From contig SXOX01000185.1 in the NCBI GenBank assembly GCA_005776585.1, forward strand, positions 20,013 through 84,012: DNA of 64,000 nt. Direction: 5' to 3'. This DNA is from Pseudomonadota bacterium (GTDB taxonomy: Bacteria; Myxococcota_A; UBA9042; GCA-2863065). A program made the position numbers and the translations under genes. This document shows, one piece after another, positions 35,394 through 44,032 of this stretch. Under the pieces are notes generated by a model. That model was given only the letters and a program-made list of their open reading frames with translations, was not told the DNA's origin and made no database searches. Position 1 is the first letter of the stretch, and each line of letters begins with the position of its first letter.

Positions 35394-36761
35394 TCAGAAG
35401 GAGGCGACGAGGGCCCGACCCGCGGCCGTGAGCGCGGACCAGCCGGCGCGCGTCGAGAGGTCCGGGAGCATCGCACGCAGCGCCCGTGGCCGGGCATAGA
35501 ACCTCAGGAGCGCGTCGCGCTTCAAGCGGCGCAGCACCTGCGGTTCCACGTGCGCGAGCCCGGCGACGAAGCCATCGCCGCTAGCGTCGCCTCCGGGAAG
35601 GCCTTGTCGGTCGGCCTCGGCGCGCAAGATGGTGCCGGGGCGCGCCGCCGCGAGGTTGAAGCTCGCCCAGTCGAGGTCGAGAGCACAGGCGTAGTCGATG
35701 GTGGCGCGCACATCGTCGGCCTCCTCGCCGGGGAGACCGAGCACGAAGTGCCCGCAGACCTGGAGCCCCGCCTCGCGCGCGACGCGGACCGCCGCATCGA
35801 CCACGTCGTTGTCGAAGGGCTTTCCCGAGCGCTTGCGATGCACTGCGGAGCCGGACTCGATCCCGAACTGCACGACTGCGCAGCCCGCTCGCGCCATCGC
35901 GTGCGCCAACTCGGCGTCGAACGGCAAGACCGTGCAGAACGTATTCCAGCGAAGGCCGAGGTCGCGGCGACTGGTGGGGGCCAGCGCGCGGCAGAGCTCC
36001 AGCAGCGAGCGCCGATGGCCATTGGCCGTCGCGTCGCGAAGATAGACCCGCCGGTACCCGAGCGCGGCGACGGCCTCGAACTCGGCGAGCGCCTCATCGA
36101 CCGGCCGGACGCGGTAGCCGAGCTCGCCGGTATTGCAGAACGTGCAGCGAAACGGGCAGCCGTAGCTGGCCAAGACGGAGGCGAAGGGCAAGCCGCCGTG
36201 AAATGGGAGACGGTAGCCACGGGCGGGGAGGAGGTCATGGCGCGCCGTGGGAGCCGACCACGCTCGACCCGTGACGGGAGCCGCCCGACCATCCGGGAAG
36301 CGCAGCCCCTCGGGAAGTGCCTCGCCGTCGAGCCAGCGTGAGACGCCGTCGGTAGCGAAGTCGACGAGCACCGCGTCGAGCCCGGGGACCTCGCGAAAGG
36401 CGCGGTCGGGCTCGAACCGGGCGACGTCGCCGGAGAGCACGAGGCGCGGCGCCGCGCGTCGGTCGAGCGCACGCAGCAGCCGGCGGTAGAACCGAACGTC
36501 ACCAGCGAGGCTCGCGTCGCCGATGAGCCCGACGATGACCTCGGGCGCAAACGCCACGGCGCGGGCGAGCGCAGCCTCGGGGCTCAGCCGCGCGCCAATC
36601 GCGTCGATGAATGCGAGCGTGTGCCCGGCGGCGGAGAGACTGCCCGACTGGGCGAGCAGATCGAGTGGCTGCCAGCAGTAGCCGCTCTTCGAGGAGCTCG
36701 AGCAGTAGCCGTCCCGAAAGGTGGTCCGCTCCGCGGGTGGATTGAGCAGCAAGACACGCAC
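35394..36761 (-). CDS. B12-binding-type radical SAM protein
   Basis: 455 residues from the GTG at 36761, where the B12-binding-like N-terminus MRVLLLNPPAE begins; there is a small gap after the upstream stop. Residues ~1-170 form the Rossmann-like cobalamin-binding type domain, though the classical DxHxxG is not evident. The radical SAM cluster motif CPFRCTFC is at ~203, followed by a barrel with RVYLRDATANGH, QFGIESGSAVHRKRSGK and HFVLGLPGEEADDVRATIDYA. This architecture (as in BchE, HpnJ and related proteins) is used for cyclisations, methylations and P-C or C-C chemistry. It is the last gene of the giant-protein/glycosyltransferase run, so it could modify the glycan, the lipid carrier or the protein. 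The substrate is unknown. Confidence 0.88.
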   Translation of the reverse strand: MRVLLLNPPAERTTFRDGYCSSSSKSGYCWQPLDLLAQSGSLSAAGHTLAFIDAIGARLSPEAALARAVAFAPEVIVGLIGDASLAGDVRFYRRLLRALDRRAAPRLVLSGDVARFEPDRAFREVPGLDAVLVDFATDGVSRWLDGEALPEGLRFPDGRAAPVTGRAWSAPTARHDLLPARGYRLPFHGGLPFASVLASYGCPFRCTFCNTGELGYRVRPVDEALAEFEAVAALGYRRVYLRDATANGHRRSLLELCRALAPTSRRDLGLRWNTFCTVLPFDAELAHAMARAGCAVVQFGIESGSAVHRKRSGKPFDNDVVDAAVRVAREAGLQVCGHFVLGLPGEEADDVRATIDYACALDLDWASFNLAAARPGTILRAEADRQGLPGGDASGDGFVAGLAHVEPQVLRRLKRDALLRFYARPRALRAMLPDLSTRAGWSALTAAGRALVASF

Positions 36762-36769
36762 GGACTCGG

Positions 36770-39190
36770 CTACCGAGGTGCAGGTGGCGAAGTTCCGGCC
36801 TCGGGGAGACGGAGGGTAAGGACCGTACGCCGTTGGTTGGACTCGAGCCTCGGGTCGCGCTGAAGCGTGAGATCGAGACGAGGACCGGTGACGGGGACGC
36901 TCCCGCTCCAAACCGCGCCCGCGAAGCGCGCCTCGAACGTGAGCGGGACGCCGGGGATGGTGAGCGCGGAGGCCGAGAGCGGACCGCCGGCGGCCATCTG
37001 CACTTCGACAAGGACGCGCGGAGGGAGCGGCTCGACGATTGGCAGGCGCAGGCGGACGACGTCCTCGGATTGGACGAGGCCCGTCTGCTGCGGGTGCAGG
37101 TGGTCCGGGAAGAAGCGGTAGTGGCGCAGGGGCTCGCTCAAGTCGACGCGCAGGACGCCGTCTCGCCACGCGCGCTCGGGCGCCGCGGGCACGACGAAGC
37201 GGTACAGACGTAGATAAGCGTAGTCCCAGCGGCCGTCGAAGACCAGATGCGAGGCCAGCCAGTCGAGCTGGTGCTGGCTCATCGACGTGTCGAACTCGTC
37301 GGTGCCGAACATCTCCTCGCGAAACTCGGCGACCCAGAGGCGCTCGAAGGCCAGGTGACCCGCGAGGGTCTCGAGCGTCGCGTTACGCGGATGGAGGGGC
37401 CCATAGAGCCCATCTCGCCACGTAGGAAACGCGAGGAGGTCGGCGGGTTCACGGGCCTGCACCGCGTAGTTGAACGTCTGCGCATAGTAGAGCGCAGGCA
37501 GCGCAGCGAAGGCATCGCCGGGGCGGCGCTCCGCGTCGAGGCGAGCGGCCGCGGCCCATTGATCCGGTCGCTGCGGCGTCCCGAGAATGCGACCGGCGAG
37601 CGCGATCGGTCCGAGCAGCAGGCCCAGGGCGGCCATGAGGCCAAGCCAGCGACGACGTTCGGCGACCACCGCGGCACCGAGGGCCAGCGCGAGCGCAATG
37701 GCAGGGACGAAGACCGTCGTCCATCGGTAGGCGAAGTACACACGGCCACCTGCAAAGCGCAGGTACATCACGTGGACGAACAGGACATAGCCGACGACCA
37801 TCGCCAGATGCAGCCACACGAGCGCCGCGACGTGACGGTCGCGACGACCGAGAGCGAGGGCTCCACGCAACGCGATGGCCACGATCGCGGGCGCCGCCCA
37901 GGCGACGTCGGGCGGAAGCCCGAAGGTCACCGCGGCGATGCGCGCGACGTAGTCGAAGAAGCCGGGATCGGGGAGGTAGTCGGCGCTCATGAGCCGTGTG
38001 GACATGCCGCTCGCGAGGAACGTCCGAATGAAGTGCACGGCCCAGACGAGCGGCAGGACGGAGGCCACGAGGCCTGCGATGAGCGCGGGGCGAGCGCGTG
38101 AGGCGTCGTGGGTACGGCGCCATCGGATGACCTCGGCCACTACGAGCGTGAGGCCGAAGACGGCGGAGGTGTAGTGCACGAAGAAGCCGACGACCTGAGC
38201 CAGGGCGAGCCAGGCGAAGCGGCCCTCGAGCCACGCGACGAACGAGAGCGCGGCCAGGAGCGCGAGCAGGGCGTAGGGGGTCGCGTCGCGTCCGTAGTAG
38301 ACCATGATCGGAGAGAGGCCCGCGAGCAGCCCTGCCATGCGCGCGGGGCCAACCCCATCCACGCACCGGCCAGCGCGGCAGACAGCCAGCACGAGGAGGT
38401 AGTGGCAGGCGACAGAGGGGAGCCTCAGGAGCCACTCGTCGCGTGTGACTGACGCCAGAAGCCGGAGCACCAGCGGCCACAGCGGCGGATGCGACAGCTC
38501 CGCGGAGATGGGATCGGTGAGCAGGGCGAGGGCCGAGACGGGCCGCAGCGCCTCCTGGAGGTAGGTGAACTCGAGCAGGCCGGGGGCCTCGGAGCCGAGC
38601 TTCGCCAGCAGCGGCAGGGTCGTCGCTGCGGCGAGGACGTGGGGGAGCCAGCGATCGTCGGGAGGTCGCGTGGGCCGGAGCGGCACGCGCGGGAGGCGAC
38701 GCAGCAGGAGCGCGCCGGCGCCGAAGACGAGGAGTGCGAGGCCCAGGGCGAGACCGAGGGAGACGCCGAGGCCCCGCTCGCGGACCTCGTGGGCCAGCTC
38801 CATGTCGCCGAGGTCGAAGAGCAGTCGGACGCCCGCGACGTCTTGGGGCCGATAGGGCAGGTTCCGCAGGAAGAAGGACTGGCTGGCGATGACGGAGGGG
38901 CCGAAGCGTTCGCGGTCGAGCACGCCCATGAGGTAGAACGCGCCCACATCGTCGGGCAGGCGCGCTTCGAAGAGGCCGGTCGCGGGCTCCGCCGTGGCGG
39001 TCGCGATCGGGTTGCGGGGATCGGCGAGATCGCGCGACGCAAGGACGATGACGTGAAACGGGTAGAGTCCGCGATAGCCGTCGAGCCGCCCGCGGAGGAC
39101 GACGTCGCCGGCTGCGGCGGTCTCCAGCAGCACCAAGCACGCGGTCACGAGCGGGACGAGGCGGCTCAGCGGTGCGCCTCGAGGCGCCAA
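36770..39190 (-). CDS. GT-C-like membrane glycosyltransferase with extra periplasmic domains (paralogue B)
   Basis: 806 residues from a TTG at 39190, overlapping the previous gene by 25 nt. The overlap suggests coupling, but the exact start is uncertain. A signal-like N-terminus (LVPLVTACLVLLETAAA) leads to a ~110-residue beta domain, a TM helix (~145-165), then a multi-pass region (~185-560). That region has a GT39/PMT-like pattern: EFTYLQEALRPVS, ISAELSHPPLWPLVLRLLASVT and VYYGRDATPYALLALL, the last corresponding to the YYGQEARPYAL of GT-C enzymes. A C-terminal soluble part (~570-806) follows. It is a clear paralogue of the next gene upstream over its full length. GT-C enzymes transfer a sugar from a polyprenyl-phosphate donor on the outer face of the membrane, here presumably to the giant protein or to a glycan. 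Confidence 0.82.
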   Translation of the reverse strand: MAPRGAPLSRLVPLVTACLVLLETAAAGDVVLRGRLDGYRGLYPFHVIVLASRDLADPRNPIATATAEPATGLFEARLPDDVGAFYLMGVLDRERFGPSVIASQSFFLRNLPYRPQDVAGVRLLFDLGDMELAHEVRERGLGVSLGLALGLALLVFGAGALLLRRLPRVPLRPTRPPDDRWLPHVLAAATTLPLLAKLGSEAPGLLEFTYLQEALRPVSALALLTDPISAELSHPPLWPLVLRLLASVTRDEWLLRLPSVACHYLLVLAVCRAGRCVDGVGPARMAGLLAGLSPIMVYYGRDATPYALLALLAALSFVAWLEGRFAWLALAQVVGFFVHYTSAVFGLTLVVAEVIRWRRTHDASRARPALIAGLVASVLPLVWAVHFIRTFLASGMSTRLMSADYLPDPGFFDYVARIAAVTFGLPPDVAWAAPAIVAIALRGALALGRRDRHVAALVWLHLAMVVGYVLFVHVMYLRFAGGRVYFAYRWTTVFVPAIALALALGAAVVAERRRWLGLMAALGLLLGPIALAGRILGTPQRPDQWAAAARLDAERRPGDAFAALPALYYAQTFNYAVQAREPADLLAFPTWRDGLYGPLHPRNATLETLAGHLAFERLWVAEFREEMFGTDEFDTSMSQHQLDWLASHLVFDGRWDYAYLRLYRFVVPAAPERAWRDGVLRVDLSEPLRHYRFFPDHLHPQQTGLVQSEDVVRLRLPIVEPLPPRVLVEVQMAAGGPLSASALTIPGVPLTFEARFAGAVWSGSVPVTGPRLDLTLQRDPRLESNQRRTVLTLRLPEAGTSPPAPR

Positions 39191-41583
39191 CCACGGGACG
39201 CGAACGAGGAGGGCAGGTGCAGCGCGACGAGGTGGCGATCGCCCACCGTTGGCGCGGCAAAGCGCCAGTGCGGCCCGGCGTCACTCGTCTGCCGGCTCAC
39301 GAGGATGGCGGAGCGGCCATTGACGACGAGCGCGACGCGCTCGGTGACGGCCGCCCCTGGCGGGAGCCGAACGTCGAAGGTGGCGGCAGCGCCGGGGAGG
39401 ACGAGCTCGACGAGGCCGGGGGTCTTCGGCGTCGACGGCGTGAGGTAGCGCTCGGCGCGAAGCGGCTCGCGGGAGTCGACGACGAGCGCGTCACGTCCAC
39501 CCCAGGCGCGATCGGCGGGATTGCGGTACAGCCGAAGCTCGATGCCGGGGAAGGTGTGGGTCTGGAGGAGCTCGAGCTGCGTATCGAGCGCGGCGAGCTG
39601 ATGTTGGGTGAGCGCCTCGTCGAACTTGGGGATTCCGAAGTTGGTCTCGTGCAGGACGGCGACCCAGAGGCGCTGAAAGGCCAGGCGGTCCACCACGGTC
39701 TCCAAAGGCAGATCGTCGAGCCCCTCGACGAGGGGTCCATGCATCGTCGAGGCCCCCACCGCCAACGGGCGCGCCTGCATCCCGGTCAGGAGGTCAGGCG
39801 GCTTGCCTTGCGCGAGGTGGTACTGGAACGGATCGCCATAGAATGACGCGGGGAGGACGGCGTACGCGTCGCCGGGCGCGCCGAGACGCGCCATGGTCTG
39901 GACAGCGTGGTCCTGGGCTGGCCGCTGGGGCGTGGTCACGAGCACCACGGCCTGGACCAGCGAGCCGAGCGCCAGCAGCGCCACGGGCCACCGGCGCCAC
40001 CCCGTGGCGGCGGCGGCGATCGGCACGAGGAAGCCGACGAGCAGCGGCCGAACCCAGCGAAACGCGTAGTAGACCCGCCCGCCGCCGACGGTCGTGCTCA
40101 TCGTATGGCTGAACACTAGCAGCAGCACGACGCACGCGACGTGACCGGCGAGCAGCCAGGACACCGCGCGATGCCGTCGGTAGAGGTCGCGCAGGCCGAG
40201 CCCGACCAGGGGCAAGGTAACGAGGGCGAGCCATGCCGCCTGGGTCGGCAGCCCCGTCAGAACGGCGAGGAAGCGACCGACGAACGCCGCTGCGCCGGGG
40301 CTCTCGGAGAAGACCGGAGACATAAGCGCAAAGCGCACCGAGCTGTTCGAGACCATGGTCCACAGGCGGTCCGCATCACAGAGCGGCAGGATGAGCGCGG
40401 CGGCGAATGCCAGCAACGCCTCGGCCAACACCCTCGGCCGGTGGCGCCACCACGCGAACAGCAGCGCTCCGAGCTGTGCCGCCGAGACGGCCGCGAAAGC
40501 GTAGTGACTGAAGAACCCCAGGACGTGTGTGAGGCTGAACGCCGTCCACAGGAGCCAGCGACGTGAGCTGCGATCGTCGCCGACCCGAAGGAGCAACCAC
40601 ACGCTGGCGGCTCCCATGAGGCCAGCAAACGCATACGGCGTCGCATCACGCCCGTAGTAGAGGGCGAGGGGCATGGTCGCTGCGAGCAGGCCGGCGAGGG
40701 ACATGCGCCAAGGGTCGAGCAGACGGCGCGCGATGGCGACGACGAGGGCGACGAACCCTCCGAACGCGAGCACGGATGGGAGCCGAAGGGCTGTGGGCGC
40801 GGTCGTCACCGACGCGACGGCGCGGAGGATCAGCGGTTCGATGGGGGCATGGGAGAGCTCCGACGAGATCGGGTTCGAGATGACACCGAGCCAGTTGGAC
40901 GGACGCACGCCCTCGTGAAAGTAGGAGTACTCGAGGAGATCGAGGGGCTCATGGCCCAGGCCGACGAAACCGAGGCCGCCGGCCAGAACAGCGAAACTGA
41001 GAGGCGCCCACCGGACCGCAGGTCGCGGGTGTGGTTGGCGTGGGAGCGGCAGCTCGACCTCCACGTGGGCCGGTCCTTTCGCGCGCCGAGCTGCACGGAG
41101 CAGCCAAAACGCCAGCAGGACCAGGAGGCCGAGTAACCCGAAGCCCACGGACCGGTGGGGCCCCTCGGGTGCACGAGCCCCTGACCAGAGCACGTGGGTG
41201 CGCTCGAGGTCGGGGACTTGCACCGCGAGTGACTCGGGCGCGCCCTGTGCGCACGGCCCGAGGACCGGAAAGACGCGTCGACAGCCGTCGAATCGCTCCG
41301 CGACGAGATCGTCGTAGGAGCAGCCGCTCGCGACCATGGGGTAGACGACCTCCGCCGCCGACACCGTAATCGCAAAGGCTCCCGTGTCGCGATCCACGGG
41401 CGCGATCCCCGCAACGAGCCGTGACTCGCGCAGGTCGCGCCCACGAAGAGCGACGATCCACAGGCCGTCAGCCGCACCTCCGCCTCGAACACGACCGCGT
41501 AGCTCCCATGCCGTGGCCTCGGTCGACAGCGACATCGCACCTGCGACCGCAATCCACCCAAGCCACGAGCCACCCCGACGCAC
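39166..41583 (-). CDS. GT-C-like membrane glycosyltransferase with extra periplasmic domains (paralogue A)
   Basis: 805 residues from a GTG start without a strong ribosome binding site. It has the same architecture as paralogue B: signal (WLGWIAVAGAMSLSTEATA), ~115-residue N-terminal domain with Cys pairs, TM helix, then multi-pass GT-C region containing EYSYFHEGVRPSN, ISSELSHAPIEPLILRAVASVT, LALYYGRDATPYAFAGLMG and GGRVYYAFRW, and a ~230-residue C-terminal soluble region (FQRLWVAVLHETNFGIPKFDEALTQHQL). Matching blocks in B (EFTYLQEALRPVS, YYGRDATPYALL, GGRVYFAYRW, FERLWVAEFREEMFGTDEFDTSMSQHQL) show tandem duplication and divergence. Expected in the inner membrane with the catalytic face outside. 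The acceptor is unknown. Confidence 0.82.
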   Translation of the reverse strand: MRRGGSWLGWIAVAGAMSLSTEATAWELRGRVRGGGAADGLWIVALRGRDLRESRLVAGIAPVDRDTGAFAITVSAAEVVYPMVASGCSYDDLVAERFDGCRRVFPVLGPCAQGAPESLAVQVPDLERTHVLWSGARAPEGPHRSVGFGLLGLLVLLAFWLLRAARRAKGPAHVEVELPLPRQPHPRPAVRWAPLSFAVLAGGLGFVGLGHEPLDLLEYSYFHEGVRPSNWLGVISNPISSELSHAPIEPLILRAVASVTTAPTALRLPSVLAFGGFVALVVAIARRLLDPWRMSLAGLLAATMPLALYYGRDATPYAFAGLMGAASVWLLLRVGDDRSSRRWLLWTAFSLTHVLGFFSHYAFAAVSAAQLGALLFAWWRHRPRVLAEALLAFAAALILPLCDADRLWTMVSNSSVRFALMSPVFSESPGAAAFVGRFLAVLTGLPTQAAWLALVTLPLVGLGLRDLYRRHRAVSWLLAGHVACVVLLLVFSHTMSTTVGGGRVYYAFRWVRPLLVGFLVPIAAAATGWRRWPVALLALGSLVQAVVLVTTPQRPAQDHAVQTMARLGAPGDAYAVLPASFYGDPFQYHLAQGKPPDLLTGMQARPLAVGASTMHGPLVEGLDDLPLETVVDRLAFQRLWVAVLHETNFGIPKFDEALTQHQLAALDTQLELLQTHTFPGIELRLYRNPADRAWGGRDALVVDSREPLRAERYLTPSTPKTPGLVELVLPGAAATFDVRLPPGAAVTERVALVVNGRSAILVSRQTSDAGPHWRFAAPTVGDRHLVALHLPSSFASRGWRLEAHR

Positions 41584-41605
41584 GTCAGGGAGACTAATGG
41601 GAGCG

Positions 41606-41628
41606 TCTGGCGCCGTCGAGGCGCCAGA
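41606..41628 (-). other. Perfect 9-bp stem-loop between the small ORF and paralogue A
   Basis: TCTGGCGCC and GGCGCCAGA flank a 5-nt loop. On the transcribed (minus) strand it begins immediately after the TGA of the 20-codon ORF. It has no U-tract, so it may stabilise or attenuate the transcript rather than terminate it. The next start codon follows about 22 nt later. Confidence 0.55.
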
Positions 41629-41691
41629 TCACGCGGGCGGCGTAGGACGCGGTCGGGGCACGGGCGCGGGGCGCCAGTTTGTCGTGCTCAT
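41629..41691 (-). CDS. Possible small Pro/Arg-rich peptide (20 aa)
   Basis: The ATG at 41691 is preceded by GAGGAGAG at a normal distance, better than the ribosome binding sites of most genes in this run. The product MSTTNWRPAPVPRPRPTPPA is extremely rich in Pro and Arg (a PRPRP core). The stop is followed at once by a perfect stem-loop. Proline/arginine-rich peptides can bind ribosomes or SH3-like partners, and a Pro-rich leader peptide could stall ribosomes to control downstream translation. Too short for any homology claim, and an untranslated spacer remains possible. Confidence 0.35.
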   Translation of the reverse strand: MSTTNWRPAPVPRPRPTPPA

Positions 41692-41715
41692 GGTGACTCT
41701 CCTCGGTTTCAGTTC

Positions 41716-41738
41716 ATTGCGACGACGATCGCCGCAAT
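41716..41738. promoter_or_regulatory. 23-bp imperfect palindrome
   Basis: ATTGCGACGA-CGA-TCGCCGCAAT: the 10-bp arms match at 9 positions. It lies just upstream of the small Pro/Arg-rich ORF in the 234-bp gap between the third glycosyltransferase gene and paralogue A. It could be an operator for an internal promoter, but no clear -35/-10 pair is visible beside it. Confidence 0.4.
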
Positions 41739-41817
41739 GGGTAGCATCCTGAGCCTCTCGCGCCATGTCAAACGGTCCGGAGGGCGCGGGCGCCCGTTGT
41801 GTAATGTTTCTCGACCC

Positions 41818-43317
41818 TTAGAACTGAAACTCCACGAACGGGTACTCCGGGCTCGACCGATCGCGTGGCGTCGTCGGTTCCAGGAGTGAGGGTACGCGGA
41901 GTGACTGTGTGAGGGCGTCCCAGTGCATGCGTCGGGCCACGCCGCAGCCCGAGGCGGCCTGCCATTCGACATGCGCGAGGCCGGTAGAGACCGCCCGCTC
42001 GAGCCGCCCATCGCGAAGTCGGCGACACCGAACACAGCGAGATGCGTCGGCTCCGACGAAGACGTCCGCGTTGAGCACGACCTGACTGGCGACCTCATCG
42101 GCGTCGGTCTCGGAGACCGTCGTCAGCTCCAGTGGCGCGCAGCGCGGGCCTACGTGCGCTGCGAGCGCAGCGGCGACGCGATTGGCGGTCAGCGTCCCTT
42201 CTCGCCAGACCCGCTCATTGGCGACGCAGAGCGCCAGGAGCGCCGCGAGCGTCACCGCGACGACGAGCTTGGCACGCGCCCCCTCGACCGACTGCGGCAG
42301 GGCCAGCGCGAGCCAGATCGCGGACGCAGCGAGCGGCAGGTGAAAGAAGTACCAGCGAAGCTCGAAGCCACCCTCGGCCGCCGAAACGAAGCGCCACGCG
42401 TCGTGGTACTGCGGAAGGAACGGCAGCATCGTGGCCAGAACGACCGCGGTCCCCCGACGAAGCGGCCTGCGCCAGGCCAAGCCCACGACGGTCGCTGCGA
42501 GCAGAACGAAGGCGACGACACGGAGCGCGCCCGCGCCAGCAACGGCCGGATGCACGGGCATGAGCGGCCAACCAAGCGCAGCGAGGAGCGCCAACTGGGG
42601 AGACTCGACCCAATGAAACGAACCGGCCGTGCCGTGACCGGCCGCACGCGTCAGAGCGACGCGCACCGCGACGTGGAGTGCGAGCACGCCTGCATACGCG
42701 AGCAGCCACGCCCATCGCGAACGGTGCGACCCTGCCGTCGGAACGAGGAACACGAGCGCTGAAACACAGGCCGCGTTCTCCCTGGTCAGGGTGGCAAGGC
42801 CGAACCAGAGCAACGCGAGACGATGTCTCCCACGCAGCCACGCCAGCGCCCAGAGGAGGAGCGGCGCGGTGACCGTCATCCCCTCGAAGCCGCTATGGGG
42901 CCACGCGAGCGCTTCGGAGTGCAGCGGAAACGCCGCAAAGACGAGCGAAGCGACCGCGGCGCGTACCGTGCCCGACCCGACCACGACCGCGCATCGAGCA
43001 ATGAGCACGGACGAGGCGAGATGCAGCAGTGCATTGGTCACGAGCCGCGGAGCGGCGGCGCCACCAAACAGCGCAAACTCGACTCCGGCACGTGCAGTCG
43101 AGAGCGGACGCCACGTCGGCTCGGAGGTCCACAGCGTCGCCAGCTGCTCAAGCCGGTCGCCCCAACCTGCCGAGGCGACCGCCTGGCCCATGCGCAACAC
43201 GAAGGCGTCATCGCCATCGAGATAGCCCCCAGGCCAAGCCGCGCCCACCTGAACGGCTACGATGACGCCGAGCGCAACCCAGTAGCTGAGCGGAAGGCGC
43301 TCCGAGCCCGCCGTCAT
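41818..43317 (-). CDS. Multi-pass membrane glycosyltransferase-like protein (GT-C type)
   Basis: 499 residues; the start lies 1 nt after the stop of the GT2 gene. There are about ten hydrophobic helices (~12-360) with a first outer loop containing GGYLDGDDAFVLRMGQAVAS. That acidic pair just after TM1 is the usual site of the catalytic Asp/Glu in GT-C enzymes. Further features are WPHSGFEGMTV and LRWYFFHLPLAASAIWLAL. The C-terminal ~110 residues are soluble and contain CRRLRDGRLER and other Cys/Arg motifs. It is not obviously a paralogue of the two 805/806-aa proteins. Its position right behind a polyprenyl-phosphate-sugar-synthase-like GT2 suggests that it uses the lipid-linked sugar made by that enzyme. 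Confidence 0.72.
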   Translation of the reverse strand: MTAGSERLPLSYWVALGVIVAVQVGAAWPGGYLDGDDAFVLRMGQAVASAGWGDRLEQLATLWTSEPTWRPLSTARAGVEFALFGGAAAPRLVTNALLHLASSVLIARCAVVVGSGTVRAAVASLVFAAFPLHSEALAWPHSGFEGMTVTAPLLLWALAWLRGRHRLALLWFGLATLTRENAACVSALVFLVPTAGSHRSRWAWLLAYAGVLALHVAVRVALTRAAGHGTAGSFHWVESPQLALLAALGWPLMPVHPAVAGAGALRVVAFVLLAATVVGLAWRRPLRRGTAVVLATMLPFLPQYHDAWRFVSAAEGGFELRWYFFHLPLAASAIWLALALPQSVEGARAKLVVAVTLAALLALCVANERVWREGTLTANRVAAALAAHVGPRCAPLELTTVSETDADEVASQVVLNADVFVGADASRCVRCRRLRDGRLERAVSTGLAHVEWQAASGCGVARRMHWDALTQSLRVPSLLEPTTPRDRSSPEYPFVEFQF

Positions 43318-43318
43318 C

Positions 43319-44032
43319 TCAGGCCGAAACCAGCTCTCGCCAGTGCGTCACGATCTCGCGAGCCGCGTGGCTCACGGCGAAGAGATCGGCCCCCTTGGGG
43401 CGACCCGCCTGACGGGGGCGATGCCTCACGGGAAGCTCGATGACGGCCAGACCCGCACGGGTCGCCTTGGCCATGAGCTCGGCTCCAAACAAGTTCCCTT
43501 CGCAGACGAGGCGAACTCGGTCGAGCACCGAACGCCGCATCACCTTGAGCCCGCAGTCGACGTCCAGGTACTGCGTCCCCGTGGCCAGCCGCACCGACGC
43601 GTTGTAGGCAAACCCGATGGCGCGCCGATGCGGCGGATCGACGCGAGCGTGGCGAGCCCCCGCGACGAGGTCATAGCCTCCGCCCTCCAAGACGGTCGTC
43701 AAGTAGCGCAGGTCCCCCGGGTCGAGCTGACCGTCCCCGTCGAGGTAGGCAACCCGAGCCGCGGTCGCCGACACAAGGCCCCGATAGACGGCCACGCCAT
43801 AGCCGCGACGTTGCTCGTTGCGCAGCACGCGGACAGACAACGCGGAGCACGCCGACCGAGCCACGTCCGCCGTCCCATCGCTGCTGCCATCGTCGACGAC
43901 GACGACCTCCGTCGCGCCAGCTGCCTCCGGCCACCCGCCGACCTGCTCCTCGAGACCCGCAAGCAGCGCGGGTAACGATTCACGTTCGTCGTGCGCCGGA
44001 ATGACGATGGACAGCCACGGGGGCGACGTCAT
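43319..44032 (-). CDS. Family 2 glycosyltransferase, polyprenyl-phosphate sugar synthase type
   Basis: 237 residues; the ATG at 44032 overlaps the stop of the giant gene as ATGA. GT2 motifs: SIVIPAHDERESLP at the N-terminus, VVVVDDGSSDGTADVA (~45) and the DxD-like AYLDGDGQLDPGDL (~99). The continuation (YDLVAGARHARVDPPHRRAIGFAYN...DVDCGLKVMRRSVL) matches the DPM1/GtrB-like subgroup, which transfers mannose or glucose from a nucleotide sugar to a polyprenyl phosphate. No C-terminal membrane helices are present, as in the soluble DPM1 form. This enzyme would supply a lipid-linked donor to the GT-C proteins encoded next. Coupling to the giant gene argues that the giant protein is the acceptor, but that is inference. 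Confidence 0.88.
   Translation of the reverse strand: MTSPPWLSIVIPAHDERESLPALLAGLEEQVGGWPEAAGATEVVVVDDGSSDGTADVARSACSALSVRVLRNEQRRGYGVAVYRGLVSATAARVAYLDGDGQLDPGDLRYLTTVLEGGGYDLVAGARHARVDPPHRRAIGFAYNASVRLATGTQYLDVDCGLKVMRRSVLDRVRLVCEGNLFGAELMAKATRAGLAVIELPVRHRPRQAGRPKGADLFAVSHAAREIVTHWRELVSA

Noticed and set aside
34146-36341. 731-aa + ORF over the lipoprotein and radical SAM genes
   Set aside because: It crosses two real genes on the other strand, and its translation shows no domain.
41606-41628. Intrinsic terminator
   Set aside because: The stem is perfect, but on the transcribed strand it is followed by CGCTCCC rather than a U-run, so I list it only as a stem-loop.
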